Positions 8,677 through 17,118 of a DNA stretch of 64,000 bases are shown piece by piece. The stretch is from Haloferax denitrificans ATCC 35960 (GTDB lineage Archaea > Halobacteriota > Halobacteria > Halobacteriales > Haloferacaceae): assembly GCF_000337795.1 (NCBI RefSeq), contig NZ_AOLP01000001.1:186001-250000 (forward strand), read 5' to 3'. The first letter of the stretch is position 1. Every line of letters starts with the position of its first letter. The notes beneath the pieces are model-generated. The model was not told the origin of the DNA and did no database searches. It saw only the letters and a list, made by a program, of their open reading frames with translations. A program made the position numbers and the translations under genes.

Positions 8677-8907
8677 TTACCGGCCGCTCCCTCCGAACTC
8701 GCTCGACAGGATACCGGGGAGGTCGGTCAGCCAACTGACGACCGCGCAGACGACCATCACGCCGACCGCGGCCATGTAGCCCCAGACGGTGACCGCGTCG
8801 AGCACGAAGTCGATAGCGACGAATCCCGAGAGGATGACGGCACCGCTGACGGCCGCCGCGACGACCACGACCAGCGCGCCGTACGCCCGTGTCGGATTGT
8901 CTACCAT
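8677..8907 (-). CDS. Small two-helix membrane protein (76 aa)
   Basis: From the ATG at 8907 the protein begins MVDNPTRAYGALVVVVAAAV and has two hydrophobic segments, about residues 9-30 and 38-60, ending ILSSEFGGSGR. An upstream extension to 8970 is possible but would place the promoter AT-rich block (tgtatataca) inside the coding region, so the shorter start is preferred. It converges with the DUF502 gene, with 40 nt between stops. Function unknown. Confidence 0.65.
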   Translation of the reverse strand: MVDNPTRAYGALVVVVAAAVSGAVILSGFVAIDFVLDAVTVWGYMAAVGVMVVCAVVSWLTDLPGILSSEFGGSGR

Positions 8908-9332
8908 ATCCGAGAGTGTATATACAGTAACATAAACGTGAACAACGCCCTCCAGCGACGAGGGCGACACCGACCGTCCGACGACGACTCAACGGATGCC
9001 GCGCGGGAAAGCGCGCGCTCGCGGGCGACGTCGGAGACCAGAATGTGGCCAGAAGCCTCGGTAGTGGTGGTGGGTCTACGGAAGGAACACCGAGACTTAA
9101 TTATCCTGACCAGATGGTTATCTGTTAGGTGTGCCTAAATACGTATCGGAAATTAGGGATATTCGCCGTTCACGCCGCCACGAGCGCCTACGACGTCCTT
9201 CCAGTCGCGGCGACGCGCGCCGAATTCGGATACCGCGTCCGGGGCGAGCGCACCGCAGGCGTCGGAACTCCGGGACCGACACGACCTGCGCCGACCGAGG
9301 TATTTTTTATTGACACGTCCGATACCGGAGGT
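8908..9332. other. Divergent intergenic region with promoter and possible remnant ORF
   Basis: About 425 bp between two divergent small genes. It holds the promoter of the membrane protein gene on the minus strand, a TATA-like cttaattatcc near 9095-9105, an iron-box-like palindrome at 9125-9138 and the promoter (tattttttat, 9301-9310) of the PRC-barrel gene. A GTG at 9131 sits about 27 nt after the 9100 TATA box and opens a 60-codon frame beginning VPKYVSEIRDIRRSRRHE that turns arginine-rich and stops at 9313. It looks like a decayed or spurious gene. Confidence 0.45.
9125..9138. promoter_or_regulatory. DtxR-type iron-box-like palindrome
   Basis: TTAGGTGTGCCTAA is two perfect inverted TTAGG half-sites with a 4-nt spacer, the geometry of DtxR/IdeR-family operators (TTAGG-N4-CCTAA). 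It overlaps the predicted start of a leaderless transcript (TATA-like box near 9100). The same geometry is seen at 40416-40433 before an iron-type binding protein. The downstream gene it would control is unclear. Confidence 0.5.
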
Positions 9333-9605
9333 ATGGTCCCCCAGTCACCGACGGGCATCGAACCGATTCCGAGCATCGAAGGCCGCCCCGTGTACACCGC
9401 CTCGGGCGAGCGGTTGGGCGAGGCCGTCGACCTCTGTGTCGACCTCGACGACGACCGCGTGACCGCGCTTCTCGTCTCCGTCGAAGACCCGCCGGAGGAG
9501 TTGGAGGTCGGTCCGCGCGGCGTCCGGGTCCCGTTCGAGTCCGTGCGCGGGATGGCCGACATCGTCGTCTTGGCGGGCGACCCGGCGCTCGGGGCCGCCG
9601 ACTGA
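9333..9605 (+). CDS. PRC-barrel domain protein (90 aa)
   Basis: Encodes MVPQSPTGIEPIPSIEGRPV and a further 70 residues. The pattern IEGRPVYTASGERLGEAVDLCVD, then beta strands TALLVSVEDP and the end VRVPFESVRGMADIVVL, matches stand-alone PRC-barrel proteins. Archaeal members of this fold include the CdpB cell-division proteins, but this short copy cannot be tied to that role from sequence alone. A TATA-like tattttttat lies about 27 nt upstream, and ggaggt directly precedes the ATG. Confidence 0.75.
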   Translation: MVPQSPTGIEPIPSIEGRPVYTASGERLGEAVDLCVDLDDDRVTALLVSVEDPPEELEVGPRGVRVPFESVRGMADIVVLAGDPALGAAD

Positions 9606-9783
9606 CCGCGGCGGCTCCGCGTTCGACCGACCGCGCCGCTAGGCATACGTTGATATAGTCCGGCCGACGACTGTACGGCGGGCAGTCGCGTTGGTCAGGA
9701 TGTGGACAGCACGATTGCCCAGTTACGGCGATCCGTCCCGCCTGCTCGCCTCTGACAGGCGGTCGGCGCCCGCCCGTTCGAGC

Positions 9784-9885
9784 GCGGGTTGTGAGCCTCG
9801 CAACCCGCGCCGACGGGAAACTCGTCGTCGGTGAACTACTGTGTAGATACGTTGATACGAGTGGATGGAGTAGGCGGGTTGTGAG
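9784..9885 (+). repeat. 12-bp direct repeat at two alternative GTG starts
   Basis: gcgggttgtgag occurs at 9784-9795 and again at 9874-9885, exactly 90 nt (30 codons) apart. Each copy places a GTG in the same reading frame of the following gene. This is noted because it makes the start of that gene ambiguous; it may be a local duplication or coincidence. Confidence 0.7.
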
Positions 9886-10240
9886 TTTCTACGAGTCGAT
9901 TCACCAGTTCGTCGGCGAGCGCGAGACGCTCCGGTCGGTCAGCCACTACGAGGAGATGACGGTGCTCCTGACCGAGACGCGACTCGTCCAGATTCGACAC
10001 GACGGCGCGCAGGCGACCCCCGACGAAGTGCGAGCGGTGCGGACGATACAGCTCAACCGGCCCGTCTTCGCCGACTGCTCCGTCGAACTCAAACCTGACC
10101 GGACGGTCGTCGGCTTCCGCGACGGCACCGGCGAGACGGTCCGGATGGTCGCGTTGCCCGCCCGCGACTTCGAGTTCGCGGCGACGCTGTCGGCCGTCGT
10201 CGGCGACGCGGAAGTCGACGCTCCGTTCGCCGGGGAGTGA
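9881..10240 (+). CDS. Hypothetical haloarchaeal protein (119 aa)
   Basis: From the GTG at 9881 the product begins VSFYESIHQFVGERETLRSV and ends AEVDAPFAGE. Predicted strands (EEMTVLLTETRLVQIRHDG, CSVELKPDRTVVGFRDG) give a compact beta-rich fold. A longer version from the GTG at 9791 adds 30 residues that look less protein-like; a TATA-like ttgata at 9852-9857 favours the shorter start. The family is not recognised. It lies just upstream of the beta-helix protein in the same orientation. Confidence 0.6.
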   Translation: MSFYESIHQFVGERETLRSVSHYEEMTVLLTETRLVQIRHDGAQATPDEVRAVRTIQLNRPVFADCSVELKPDRTVVGFRDGTGETVRMVALPARDFEFAATLSAVVGDAEVDAPFAGE

Positions 10241-10339
10241 CCCGAGCGACCGCGGCGGGGACGGCCGCGAGTCCGAGGGGGCGACGCGCCCGACATCGTG
10301 ACAATCTATTTACGCGATACCGACGAACGGTCGGGTGAC

Positions 10340-11722
10340 GTGGAACACACCGGTCGCTGTGCCTACGAGCACGTCTTCGACGCCGCCGACGAGACGGGTA
10401 CCGACGAGTCGCCGTCGGTGTGGCGGTGTCCGCACCCCGCGAGCGACGGCACCGACCGCTGTCTCTTCCATCGCCCCGTCGAGGAAACGCGGCCCGCGGT
10501 CGTCACCGAGGCGCTCCGCGAGGCGGTCGAAGACGACGCGCGGCCCTCGGCGTTCATCGGTGGGGCGTTCGAGCGCATCGACCTCGCGGGGGCAACGCCC
10601 GCGTCCGACGCACCGCTGGACTTCCGCGGCGCGATGGTGAAATCGGACATCGACCTCCGCGACGCGACGCTCGACGGCGCGCTCCGCCTCGACCGCGTCT
10701 CGGTCGGCGGCGCGGTGTGCATGCAACGCCTCGACGCGCCCGAGGCGGTCAGCTGTCGCCACCTGCAAGTCGGTGACCGCTGGGTGCTCTGCGAGGCGCG
10801 CTTCGACGCGCGCTTCGACGCGACCGGCTTCAGCGCCGAGACGGTCGTGGCGACGGCGGCGCGCTTCGAGGGCGGAGCGACGTTCAGGAAGGGCGCCGTC
10901 GACGCCGACGTGTCCGTCGCGGAGGCGTACTTCGGCGGGCCGGCGTGGTTCTCCCACACCCGGCTGGACGGTCGCCTCGACCTCGGGAGCGCCACGTGCG
11001 ACCATCGGCTCTCGCTGGCGCACTGTCGCGTCCGCGGGGATGTCGTTGCCGCCGCGGCGACCGTCGACGACGGCCTCTCGCTCGAACACCTGACGGTCGA
11101 CGGCGGCGTCGACGCGACCCGACTCACGGTCGACGGCGGCATCGACGCGACGACCGCCGCCTTCGGCGGCCGGGTCGACTGCACGGGACTCACCGCCCGC
11201 GGCGGGACCGTCGACTTCACTCACAGCGCGTTCGACGGCCCGGTCTACTTCGACAACGCGACGGTCGAGGGCCGGGCGCTCCGCTTCCGGAGCGCGCGGT
11301 TCGAATCGGGGCCGGCGTCGTTCGTCCGCGCGACCGTCGACGGGGGACTCGACCTCTCCGACGTGGTCTGTTCGGCCGAATCGCCCGTCCGGTTGGTCGA
11401 AGCCGCCGTCGAAGAAAGCGTCATCTGCGACCACGCGCGCTTCGGCGACGAGCTGTTCTGTTCGGGAGTCCGCGTCGCCCGCGACGTGGACCTCTCGGAC
11501 TGCACTGTCGGAACGCTCACCTTCGGCGTCGAAATCGGCGGGCGGCTGGATTTCGCGTACGCGCACGTGACGGACACCGCGGCGTTCGGCGACACCGTCG
11601 TCCACGGTCCCGCTCGGTTCACCAGCGCGCGGTTCGACGCGGACCCGACGCTCACCGAGGCGACCCTCGACGACACGGTCGCGGCCTACGACATCTCCGT
11701 CGAGCGCGCCGGCGGGTCGTGA
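10340..11722 (+). CDS. Beta-helix (pentapeptide-type) repeat protein with N-terminal Cys/His motif
   Basis: About 460 aa. The N-terminus holds a Cys/His cluster (RCAYEH, WRCPHP, DRCLFHRP) like a small zinc site. From about residue 85 the protein is a regular repeat of short strands in which A/G-x-F/L/V residues recur about every 5 residues, with a superperiod near 20 (for example FDGPVYFDNATVEGRALRF). This is the signature of a right-handed beta-helix of pentapeptide type. There is no signal peptide or membrane segment. A TATA-like tatttacg lies 28 nt before the GTG at 10340; an in-frame GTG at 10298 would add 14 residues. The gene precedes membrane-protein, actin and tubulin homologue genes on the same strand. 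Function unknown. Confidence 0.75.
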   Translation: MEHTGRCAYEHVFDAADETGTDESPSVWRCPHPASDGTDRCLFHRPVEETRPAVVTEALREAVEDDARPSAFIGGAFERIDLAGATPASDAPLDFRGAMVKSDIDLRDATLDGALRLDRVSVGGAVCMQRLDAPEAVSCRHLQVGDRWVLCEARFDARFDATGFSAETVVATAARFEGGATFRKGAVDADVSVAEAYFGGPAWFSHTRLDGRLDLGSATCDHRLSLAHCRVRGDVVAAAATVDDGLSLEHLTVDGGVDATRLTVDGGIDATTAAFGGRVDCTGLTARGGTVDFTHSAFDGPVYFDNATVEGRALRFRSARFESGPASFVRATVDGGLDLSDVVCSAESPVRLVEAAVEESVICDHARFGDELFCSGVRVARDVDLSDCTVGTLTFGVEIGGRLDFAYAHVTDTAAFGDTVVHGPARFTSARFDADPTLTEATLDDTVAAYDISVERAGGS

Positions 11723-11809
11723 CGTGGGTCGGGGCAGGTCGAACGCCCGGCCGCGGTCCGACCCGAGTCCGGCGAACATTATATGTCGCGCGGGGGAATG
11801 GTCTGAGGT

Positions 11810-12709
11810 ATGTCGAGTGACGGGCAGAACACCCTCATCGCCCTCTACCGACGGTACGTCGACGCCGACCCCGACGAGACGACCGTCTACGCGGGCTTCG
11901 CGCTGTTCTTTACGGCTATCGGACTGCTCGCCGTCGCGCTCGCGGCGGTGGTGTGGAGCGGCGGCATCCCGCCCGAGAACATCTTCAAGTACGAACTCCG
12001 CGAGGTCGCGGGCGTCACCGGCGCGCTCGGGATTCCCCTCCTCCTCGCCTCCGTCGTGGTCCTGCTCCCCTCGCAGTACCGGTTCCCGAAGCTCCTCGCG
12101 GGCGCGGGGCTGGTCGTCTGCGCGGTCGCCGTCGTCCAGTTCGTCGGCGCGTACCCCCACAACTGGAACGTCGCCGCGAACGCCGACCGGAGCGGCCGCA
12201 TCGTCGGCGTCTACTCGCTCGGCGCGGTGGCGGTCGTCGCCGCGAGCGGCACGTCGCTCGTCGGTTTCCAACTCGCCCGCGCGAGGACGAGCGGGCCCGC
12301 CGCGGGCGGGACCGACGCAGAGTCCGACGCGGCCGACGAGGAAGACGAGGAAGCCGTCGCCGCGCAGGTCCGCCGCGACATGGACGAGGCGCTGTCGGAC
12401 AGCGAACTGTCGTGGGGCGGCGTCCGCAAAGCCGAGACCACCCGCCTGAAGCTCGACACCTCCGCCGTCGACGACGTGGACCGCGCGAGCTTCGAGAACG
12501 CGAAGGCGACCGAGACGCGCGGCGGGGGCGTCGACGACGCGGTCGCCGGCCTGCAGGGCCTCCGCGGCGGGAAGAAAGACACGGCGGTCGGCGACAGCAC
12601 TGACGACCAGACCGCCGCACTGGCCGAGTTGCGGAAGCAACAGCAGGCCGAAGACGAACGCGAGGACTCCGAGGGACTGGTCGACCGGATTCGCGGGCTG
12701 TTCTCCTGA
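11810..12709 (+). CDS. Haloarchaeal multi-TM protein with long acidic cytoplasmic tail
   Basis: 299 aa. An N-terminal MSSDGQNTLIALYRRYVDAD leader is followed by four hydrophobic segments (about 28-50, 66-88, 93-113 and 128-152), then a hydrophilic tail of about 145 residues rich in Glu, Asp and Lys that ends EDSEGLVDRIRGLFS. The tail contains EEAVAAQVRRDMDEALSDSE and LAELRKQQQAEDERE, likely helical or coiled-coil. It resembles conserved haloarchaeal permease-like proteins of unknown function. The start has a TATA-like cattatatgt about 30 nt upstream and gaggt near the ATG. It lies just upstream of the actin homologue. Confidence 0.75.
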   Translation: MSSDGQNTLIALYRRYVDADPDETTVYAGFALFFTAIGLLAVALAAVVWSGGIPPENIFKYELREVAGVTGALGIPLLLASVVVLLPSQYRFPKLLAGAGLVVCAVAVVQFVGAYPHNWNVAANADRSGRIVGVYSLGAVAVVAASGTSLVGFQLARARTSGPAAGGTDAESDAADEEDEEAVAAQVRRDMDEALSDSELSWGGVRKAETTRLKLDTSAVDDVDRASFENAKATETRGGGVDDAVAGLQGLRGGKKDTAVGDSTDDQTAALAELRKQQQAEDEREDSEGLVDRIRGLFS

Positions 12710-12836
12710 GTCGGTTCGGAACGCCGGGCCGCCGGGTGGGAATCGATTCGGCGTCGGTTCGGCGTCACATTCATCGACCGAACTGAACGTCAAGAGCGCA
12801 TACAGATTTATGCGACAGCCCTGCGACGCGTGAGGT

Positions 12837-13880
12837 ATGGCGAAAGGCCTTGACGTAGGAACCATGAACATCCTGTCCGCGAGTCAGGATGGGAGTGAGA
12901 CCGTATTTGTCCAGCAACGAAACTCGTTCGTCGAAATCGACTACAGCGACATGGCGGAGCAGATGCTCTCGCGGAGCGACGTGCTCCACATCCGCAAGGA
13001 CGACAAAGTGTACGTCGTCGGCGACGACGCGCTCAATTTCGCGAACATCTTCGGCAAGGAGACGCGCCGGCCGATGCAACACGGCATCCTCTCGTCCGAG
13101 GAGTCCTCCGCGATTCCGATGATTAAGCTCATCATCGAGCAGGTCGTCGGCTCGCCCTCGCGGCCGAACGAGCGCCTGTTCTATTCGAGTCCGGCGGACC
13201 CCATCGACTCCGACCTCTCGACGCTGTATCACGACAAGACGCTCGAATCGATGCTCGGCGACATGGGCTACGACCCCGAACCCATCAACGAGGGGATGGC
13301 GGTCATCTACAGCGAACTCGCCGACAACAACTTCACCGGCCTCGGCGTCTCGTTCGGCGCGGGCATGACGAACATCTGTCTGGCGTACTACGCGGTGCCG
13401 GTCATGCAGTTCTCCATCGCCCGCGGCGGCGACTGGATCGACCAGCAGACCGCGCAGGCCACCGGCACGGCCGTCGACAAGGTCACGTCCATCAAGGAAG
13501 ACGACTTCAAGCTCGACTTCCGCACGGACGTCGGCGGCGTCGAGGGCGCGCTGTCGATTTACTACGAGAACCTCCTCGACTACGTCATCGAGAACATCGA
13601 GCGCGAGGTCGACGAGGAAGACATCGAGGAGGGCCTCGACGTGCCCGTCGTCGTCACCGGCGGCACCTCCAGCCCCGACGGCTTCGAGGAGCTGTTCGAA
13701 CACCACCTCGAAGACTCGACGATTCCGTTCTCGGTCAACGAGGTCCGGAGCATCGACCGCCCCCTCTACAGCGTCGCCCGCGGTGCGCTCGTCGCCGCCC
13801 GCTCCGAAGAGGAGTCCGGTGGGAGCGCCTCCGAGCCCGAACCCGAACCGGAAGCCGAAGCCGCGCCGGAATCGAACTGA
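12837..13880 (+). CDS. Salactin/volactin-type archaeal actin homologue
   Basis: 347 aa. Actin-ASKHA features: N-terminal phosphate-1 loop [11 protein letters not shown], a second phosphate-loop-like [13 protein letters not shown], and an adenosine-type motif [13 protein letters not shown]. The fold resembles MreB/ParM-like proteins, and the length and N-terminus match the haloarchaeal actin called salactin in Halobacterium and volactin in Haloferax, a filament-forming protein reported to affect cell shape or polarity. The C-terminus is a short Glu/Pro-rich tail ([10 protein letters not shown]). A TATA-like agatttatgc lies about 30 nt upstream and gaggt precedes the ATG. A cetZ gene lies 560 bp downstream on the same strand. 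Confidence 0.85.
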   Translation: MAKGLDVGTMNILSASQDGSETVFVQQRNSFVEIDYSDMAEQMLSRSDVLHIRKDDKVYVVGDDALNFANIFGKETRRPMQHGILSSEESSAIPMIKLIIEQVVGSPSRPNERLFYSSPADPIDSDLSTLYHDKTLESMLGDMGYDPEPINEGMAVIYSELADNNFTGLGVSFGAGMTNICLAYYAVPVMQFSIARGGDWIDQQTAQATGTAVDKVTSIKEDDFKLDFRTDVGGVEGALSIYYENLLDYVIENIEREVDEEDIEEGLDVPVVVTGGTSSPDGFEELFEHHLEDSTIPFSVNEVRSIDRPLYSVARGALVAARSEEESGGSASEPEPEPEAEAAPESN

Positions 13881-13961
13881 GCGCCGCTCCGAACTGACAC
13901 ACCGACCGGACAGTACGTCACGACCGAGGTCGACGCGCCGCCGGCGACGCGCGAGCGCGCG

Positions 13962-14321
13962 TCACTCGTCGCCCGCGCGGCCCCCGCGGTCGCCGTCCTC
14001 CCCGTTTTTCAGGTGCGAGTCACTGGGCTCGCGGTCGGTGGCTTCGTCGTCGGCCTCGTCGTCACCGGCGTCAGCTACTTCGTTAATCGCGTCGCCGCTG
14101 TCGGCTCCGCCAGCACCGCCCGCGTTCCCGTCCCGCTCGCGCGCCTCGCGAAGCGCCCGCTCGTGGAAGCGGGCTATCGCGTCGTCCCACGACTCTCGGC
14201 TCGGCGCGTCGCGCTCGTGGACCGTCTCGACGCCGACGAAGCCGCACCGCTCGCAGTAGCGCGCCGCGCGGCCGTCGAGAGAGAGCGTCGAGAGGGGCTG
14301 TGAACACCGCGGACAGGTCAT
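13962..14321 (-). CDS. Zinc-ribbon protein with acidic tail (119 aa)
   Basis: From the ATG at 14321 the protein starts MTCPRCSQPLSTLSLDG, followed by RYCERCGFVGVET: two CxxC pairs about 20 residues apart, typical of a zinc ribbon. A helical middle (SWDDAIARFHERALREARER) and a highly acidic, probably disordered tail follow. The family is common in haloarchaea but uncharacterised. It lies between the actin and CetZ genes on the opposite strand, and its promoter region is shared with cetZ (122 nt between starts). Confidence 0.7.
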   Translation of the reverse strand: MTCPRCSQPLSTLSLDGRAARYCERCGFVGVETVHERDAPSRESWDDAIARFHERALREARERDGNAGGAGGADSGDAINEVADAGDDEADDEATDREPSDSHLKNGEDGDRGGRAGDE

Positions 14322-14443
14322 GTCGTCTGCCGATAGTTCTCGCGGGGGTCGTATAGAACTACCCCGTCGGCGGCGCGTCCGAGGCTGGCTGTGACAGTGC
14401 ACTAACAGAAGATTCACCACTGATGACGTGTCAAAGAGAGACG

Positions 14444-15622
14444 ATGAAGGTCCTCTGCTTCGGCGTGGGGCAAGCGGGTGGAAACGTCCTCGACGCCCTC
14501 CTCCGGTACGAACAGCGCACGAACGCCGACTACGTCGTCGACGCGGTCGCGTACAACACCGCGTCGGCGGACCTCCGCGGCCTCGACCTCGTTCCCGAGG
14601 AGAACCGCATCCTCTTCGGCGCGGACGAGGTGAGCGGTCACGGCGTCGGCGCGGACAACGAACTCGCCGCGGAGCTCGCCGAGCGCGACAGCCGACAGCT
14701 CCTGCGGGGCACCGACGGCGCGCCGACCTCCACGGCCGACGCCTTTCTCATCTTCGCGGGGCTCGGCGGCGGCACGGGGAGCGGCGCGGCCCCCGTGCTC
14801 GCAAAGCACCTCAACCGCATCTACGAACAGCCCATCTACGGCGTCGGCATCCTCCCCGCCGCCGACGAGGGCGCGCTCTACTCGCGCAACGCCGCGCGGT
14901 CGCTCAAGGCGTTCGTGGACGTGACCGACCACGTGTTCGCGTTCGACAACGGCGCGTGGGCCGAAAGCGGCGAGGACGTCGCACAGGCCCACGAGTCGAT
15001 GAACGAGGAACTCGTGCGCCGCCTCGGCATCCTCTTCGCCTCGGGCGAAGTGGGCGAGTCGGGGTCGGTCGGCGAGAGCGTCGTCGACTCCTCGGAGGTC
15101 ATCAACACCCTCCGCGGCGGCGGCATCTCGACTATCGGCTACGCGGCGAGCGAACTCCCCGAGAGCGACGGCGGCGGATTCAGCATCTCGGGACTCTTGG
15201 GCGGCGGGTCGTCGTCGTCGGACGAACTCGACTCCATCAACCGCATCACGACCCAGACGCGGAAGGCGGTGCTCGGGCGACTCACGCTCCCGTGCGACGT
15301 CGACTCCGCCTCTCGGGGACTGGTCGTCGTCAGCGGCCCGCCCGAGTGGCTCAACCGGAAGGCCATCGAGCGGAGTCGGACGTGGGTCGAAGAGCAGACC
15401 GGGAGCATGGAGGTCCGCGGCGGCGACTACCCGCTTCCGGAGTCGAACCACGTCGGCGTGCTCGTGCTCCTCGGCGACGTGTCGCGGAGCGACCGCGTGG
15501 CCGAGGTTCGGTCGACCGGCGTCGAGGCCGAGCGGGACCGCCGCCAACGGGACGCCGACGCCGACGCCAGCGAAGACAAAACGGAGGCCGTCGTCGACGA
15601 CCGCCTCGATTCCCTGTTCTGA
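14444..15622 (+). CDS. cetZ: CetZ tubulin-superfamily protein
   Basis: 392 aa from the ATG at 14444. The N-terminus MKVLCFGVGQAGGNVLD is the nucleotide-binding T1 region, and GLGGGTGSGAAP (about residues 106-117) is the tubulin/FtsZ signature. The T7 region INTLRGGGISTIGYA and the absence of an FtsZ-style C-terminal peptide indicate CetZ rather than FtsZ. CetZ proteins are haloarchaeal GTPases that polymerise under the membrane and influence cell shape, with CetZ1 needed for rod shape and motility. The C-terminus is an acidic, charged tail. This copy may be the Haloferax paralogue often called CetZ5 (recollection, not checked). A seven-residue upstream extension to 14423 is possible. Confidence 0.88.
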   Translation: MKVLCFGVGQAGGNVLDALLRYEQRTNADYVVDAVAYNTASADLRGLDLVPEENRILFGADEVSGHGVGADNELAAELAERDSRQLLRGTDGAPTSTADAFLIFAGLGGGTGSGAAPVLAKHLNRIYEQPIYGVGILPAADEGALYSRNAARSLKAFVDVTDHVFAFDNGAWAESGEDVAQAHESMNEELVRRLGILFASGEVGESGSVGESVVDSSEVINTLRGGGISTIGYAASELPESDGGGFSISGLLGGGSSSSDELDSINRITTQTRKAVLGRLTLPCDVDSASRGLVVVSGPPEWLNRKAIERSRTWVEEQTGSMEVRGGDYPLPESNHVGVLVLLGDVSRSDRVAEVRSTGVEAERDRRQRDADADASEDKTEAVVDDRLDSLF

Positions 15623-15790
15623 GCCGACGGCCGGTGACCGGTGACCGGGGACCGGCGACCAACCAGCAACCAACCGGCGACACCGGCGGTCCGTCCAGCG
15701 TTCTCCCACCGGTCTCGACCACCGTCGGCTCCCGGTGTGGTCTCGGGTCGGAGAAAGTGTCAAATACTCCCTCGGCGAACAGTCGAACGC

Positions 15791-16186
15791 GTGTCCGAGA
15801 CTAGCATAGCGGCGACGCCGCGCATCCTCGCCTACGGTCCGCCACCGGCGGGTCCGATAGCGACAGAGCGCGACGTGGACGTCGAGTTCGTGAGGTCGAG
15901 TCGGGTGTTGTTCGAGCGATTGACTGAGGGGCCGGTGCATCTCGTCGTCTGCCTCCACGCCCCGCCGGCGTTCGACGGCGTCGAGGCGGTCAAAGGAATC
16001 CGCCGGTTCGACGCGACGGTTCCGGTGGTACTGGCGTCGCGAGTCCAAAACACGATGCTCAATCTACAGGCGATTCAGTCGCAGGTCACATGGAGCGTCG
16101 GTCTCGCGGGCGACGTCCCCGTCGAGGAGGCGCTGTCGGAACTCGTCGTCGACGCGAGCGAGTGGATAGAGCGACAGGTGGAGTAG
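15791..16186 (+). CDS. Degenerate receiver-like protein (131 aa)
   Basis: Starting at the GTG at 15791 the protein reads VSETSIAATPRILAYG, then has strand/helix alternation resembling a CheY-like domain: LVVCLHAPPAFDGVEAVKGI occupies the place of the phospho-acceptor loop and VPVVLASRVQ the next strand. Conserved acidic and lysine residues of active receivers are not evident. A TATA-like caaatact lies about 27 nt before the GTG. It follows cetZ on the same strand with a 168-nt gap. A signalling or scaffolding role is only a guess. Confidence 0.6.
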   Translation: MSETSIAATPRILAYGPPPAGPIATERDVDVEFVRSSRVLFERLTEGPVHLVVCLHAPPAFDGVEAVKGIRRFDATVPVVLASRVQNTMLNLQAIQSQVTWSVGLAGDVPVEEALSELVVDASEWIERQVE

Positions 16187-16252
16187 CGAAGTCGCGTCTG
16201 TCGAACCGCCGAAGGCGAAGCTCACCCGACCCGACCCGACATCGAACCGCGG

Positions 16253-16537
16253 TCAGTCGTCGGTCGTCGGGAAGTCGAAACCCCCTCGCGAGGAGCCGCC
16301 GCGTTCGTCCGCGCAGTCCCCCGGAAGCGACACCTGCGCTAGTTCGTTCTGCACTGCCCACAACCCCTCGAAGAGCCGGGCGAACTCGTCGTCCGCGTCG
16401 TCCGGGAGGTCGCGAGCGCATTCCCACAACAGTTCTTCGGCGCGGTCGATGTGCGTGGTGGCCCGGACGAAGGCGCCTTCGGTACGACGAGGAGAGGAGC
16501 GGTCCGCCATGTGGTGTGCCACGACACCGATGCGCAT
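16253..16537 (-). CDS. Small hypothetical helical protein (94 aa)
   Basis: Begins MRIGVVAHHMADRSSPRRTE. The central part (ATTHIDRAEELLWECARDLP and FARLFEGLWAVQNELAQV) is helical. A TATA-like gttataac lies about 27 nt before the ATG at 16537, supporting a leaderless start; an internal ATG at 16510 is an alternative. It converges with the receiver-like gene. The family is not recognised. Confidence 0.6.
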   Translation of the reverse strand: MRIGVVAHHMADRSSPRRTEGAFVRATTHIDRAEELLWECARDLPDDADDEFARLFEGLWAVQNELAQVSLPGDCADERGGSSRGGFDFPTTDD

Positions 16538-16700
16538 AGTCGTTTCAGTGGGTGTAACAAAGTTATAACCGTTACACTTCCGTCGGATTGTTCTTCAGGC
16601 TGACAATCAGAATCATTTATATATTCGAAGCGATTGTGTTCAATTGGATGCAGTACCGTACAGAGTAACCCCTCGGACGCATCCAACTGACCGAACTCAT

Positions 16701-16720
16701 CCCCCCTTCCCCCCTTCCCC
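16701..16720 (+). repeat. Polypyrimidine mirror tract
   Basis: Runs of C6-T2-C6-T2-C4 form a 20-nt pure pyrimidine tract. Such tracts can adopt triplex or other non-B structures. It is isolated within the AT-rich gap and has no obvious link to a promoter. Confidence 0.8.
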
Positions 16721-17000
16721 ATTAGGTTCGGTCACCCTTCACGGGGCGCGACTGACTATCCTCGCGAGCGACTGTCGTATCCACACCCATCGGAAAATCG
16801 ACGGAGTCGCTCGGCTTCGAGGACACATTCGATTGGAATTCTGCCACACCAATATTGAATTAGATACACAATACTGTTTGTGGGGAACTCGCGTTCTGAC
16901 ATTGAATCAGAAGTCCACTACATTCGTATAAAACAGAAGTTAAACTTCAGACTTAGCCATTTTCAGTCAATATCTATAACATCACAGAGTCTGTAACATG

Positions 17001-17019
17001 CACTAACTCTATGTTAGTG
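17001..17019. repeat. Short inverted repeat (hairpin)
   Basis: CACTAAC and GTTAGTG form perfect 7-nt arms around TCTAT. It lies in the AT-rich gap, about 125 nt after the stop of the leftward gene ending at 17143. It could be an operator or RNA hairpin. Confidence 0.6.
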
Positions 17020-17098
17020 TAGATTAAAGATATACCTACTCAGAATATATTTGTTGTATTTCAGTATTTACGCACAACAGATGGGCCGAGGTAGTCGC

Positions 17099-17118
17099 AC
17101 GGTCCGAAAACGGACCGT
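17099..17118. terminator. Perfect 8-bp hairpin downstream of the leftward gene
   Basis: ACGGTCCG and CGGACCGT pair perfectly around AAAA. The hairpin starts 25 nt beyond the stop codon of the leftward gene that ends at 17143. It has no U-tract, so it may be a transcript-end stabiliser or a terminator. Confidence 0.45.

Noticed and set aside
10310..12871. 853-codon minus-strand frame across two genes
   Set aside because: It has no domain pattern, is Arg/Val/Glu/Asp-rich and is the complement of the beta-helix and membrane-protein genes.
14423..14443. Longer CetZ start
   Set aside because: The family N-terminus begins at MKVLCFGVG; the seven extra residues add nothing conserved.
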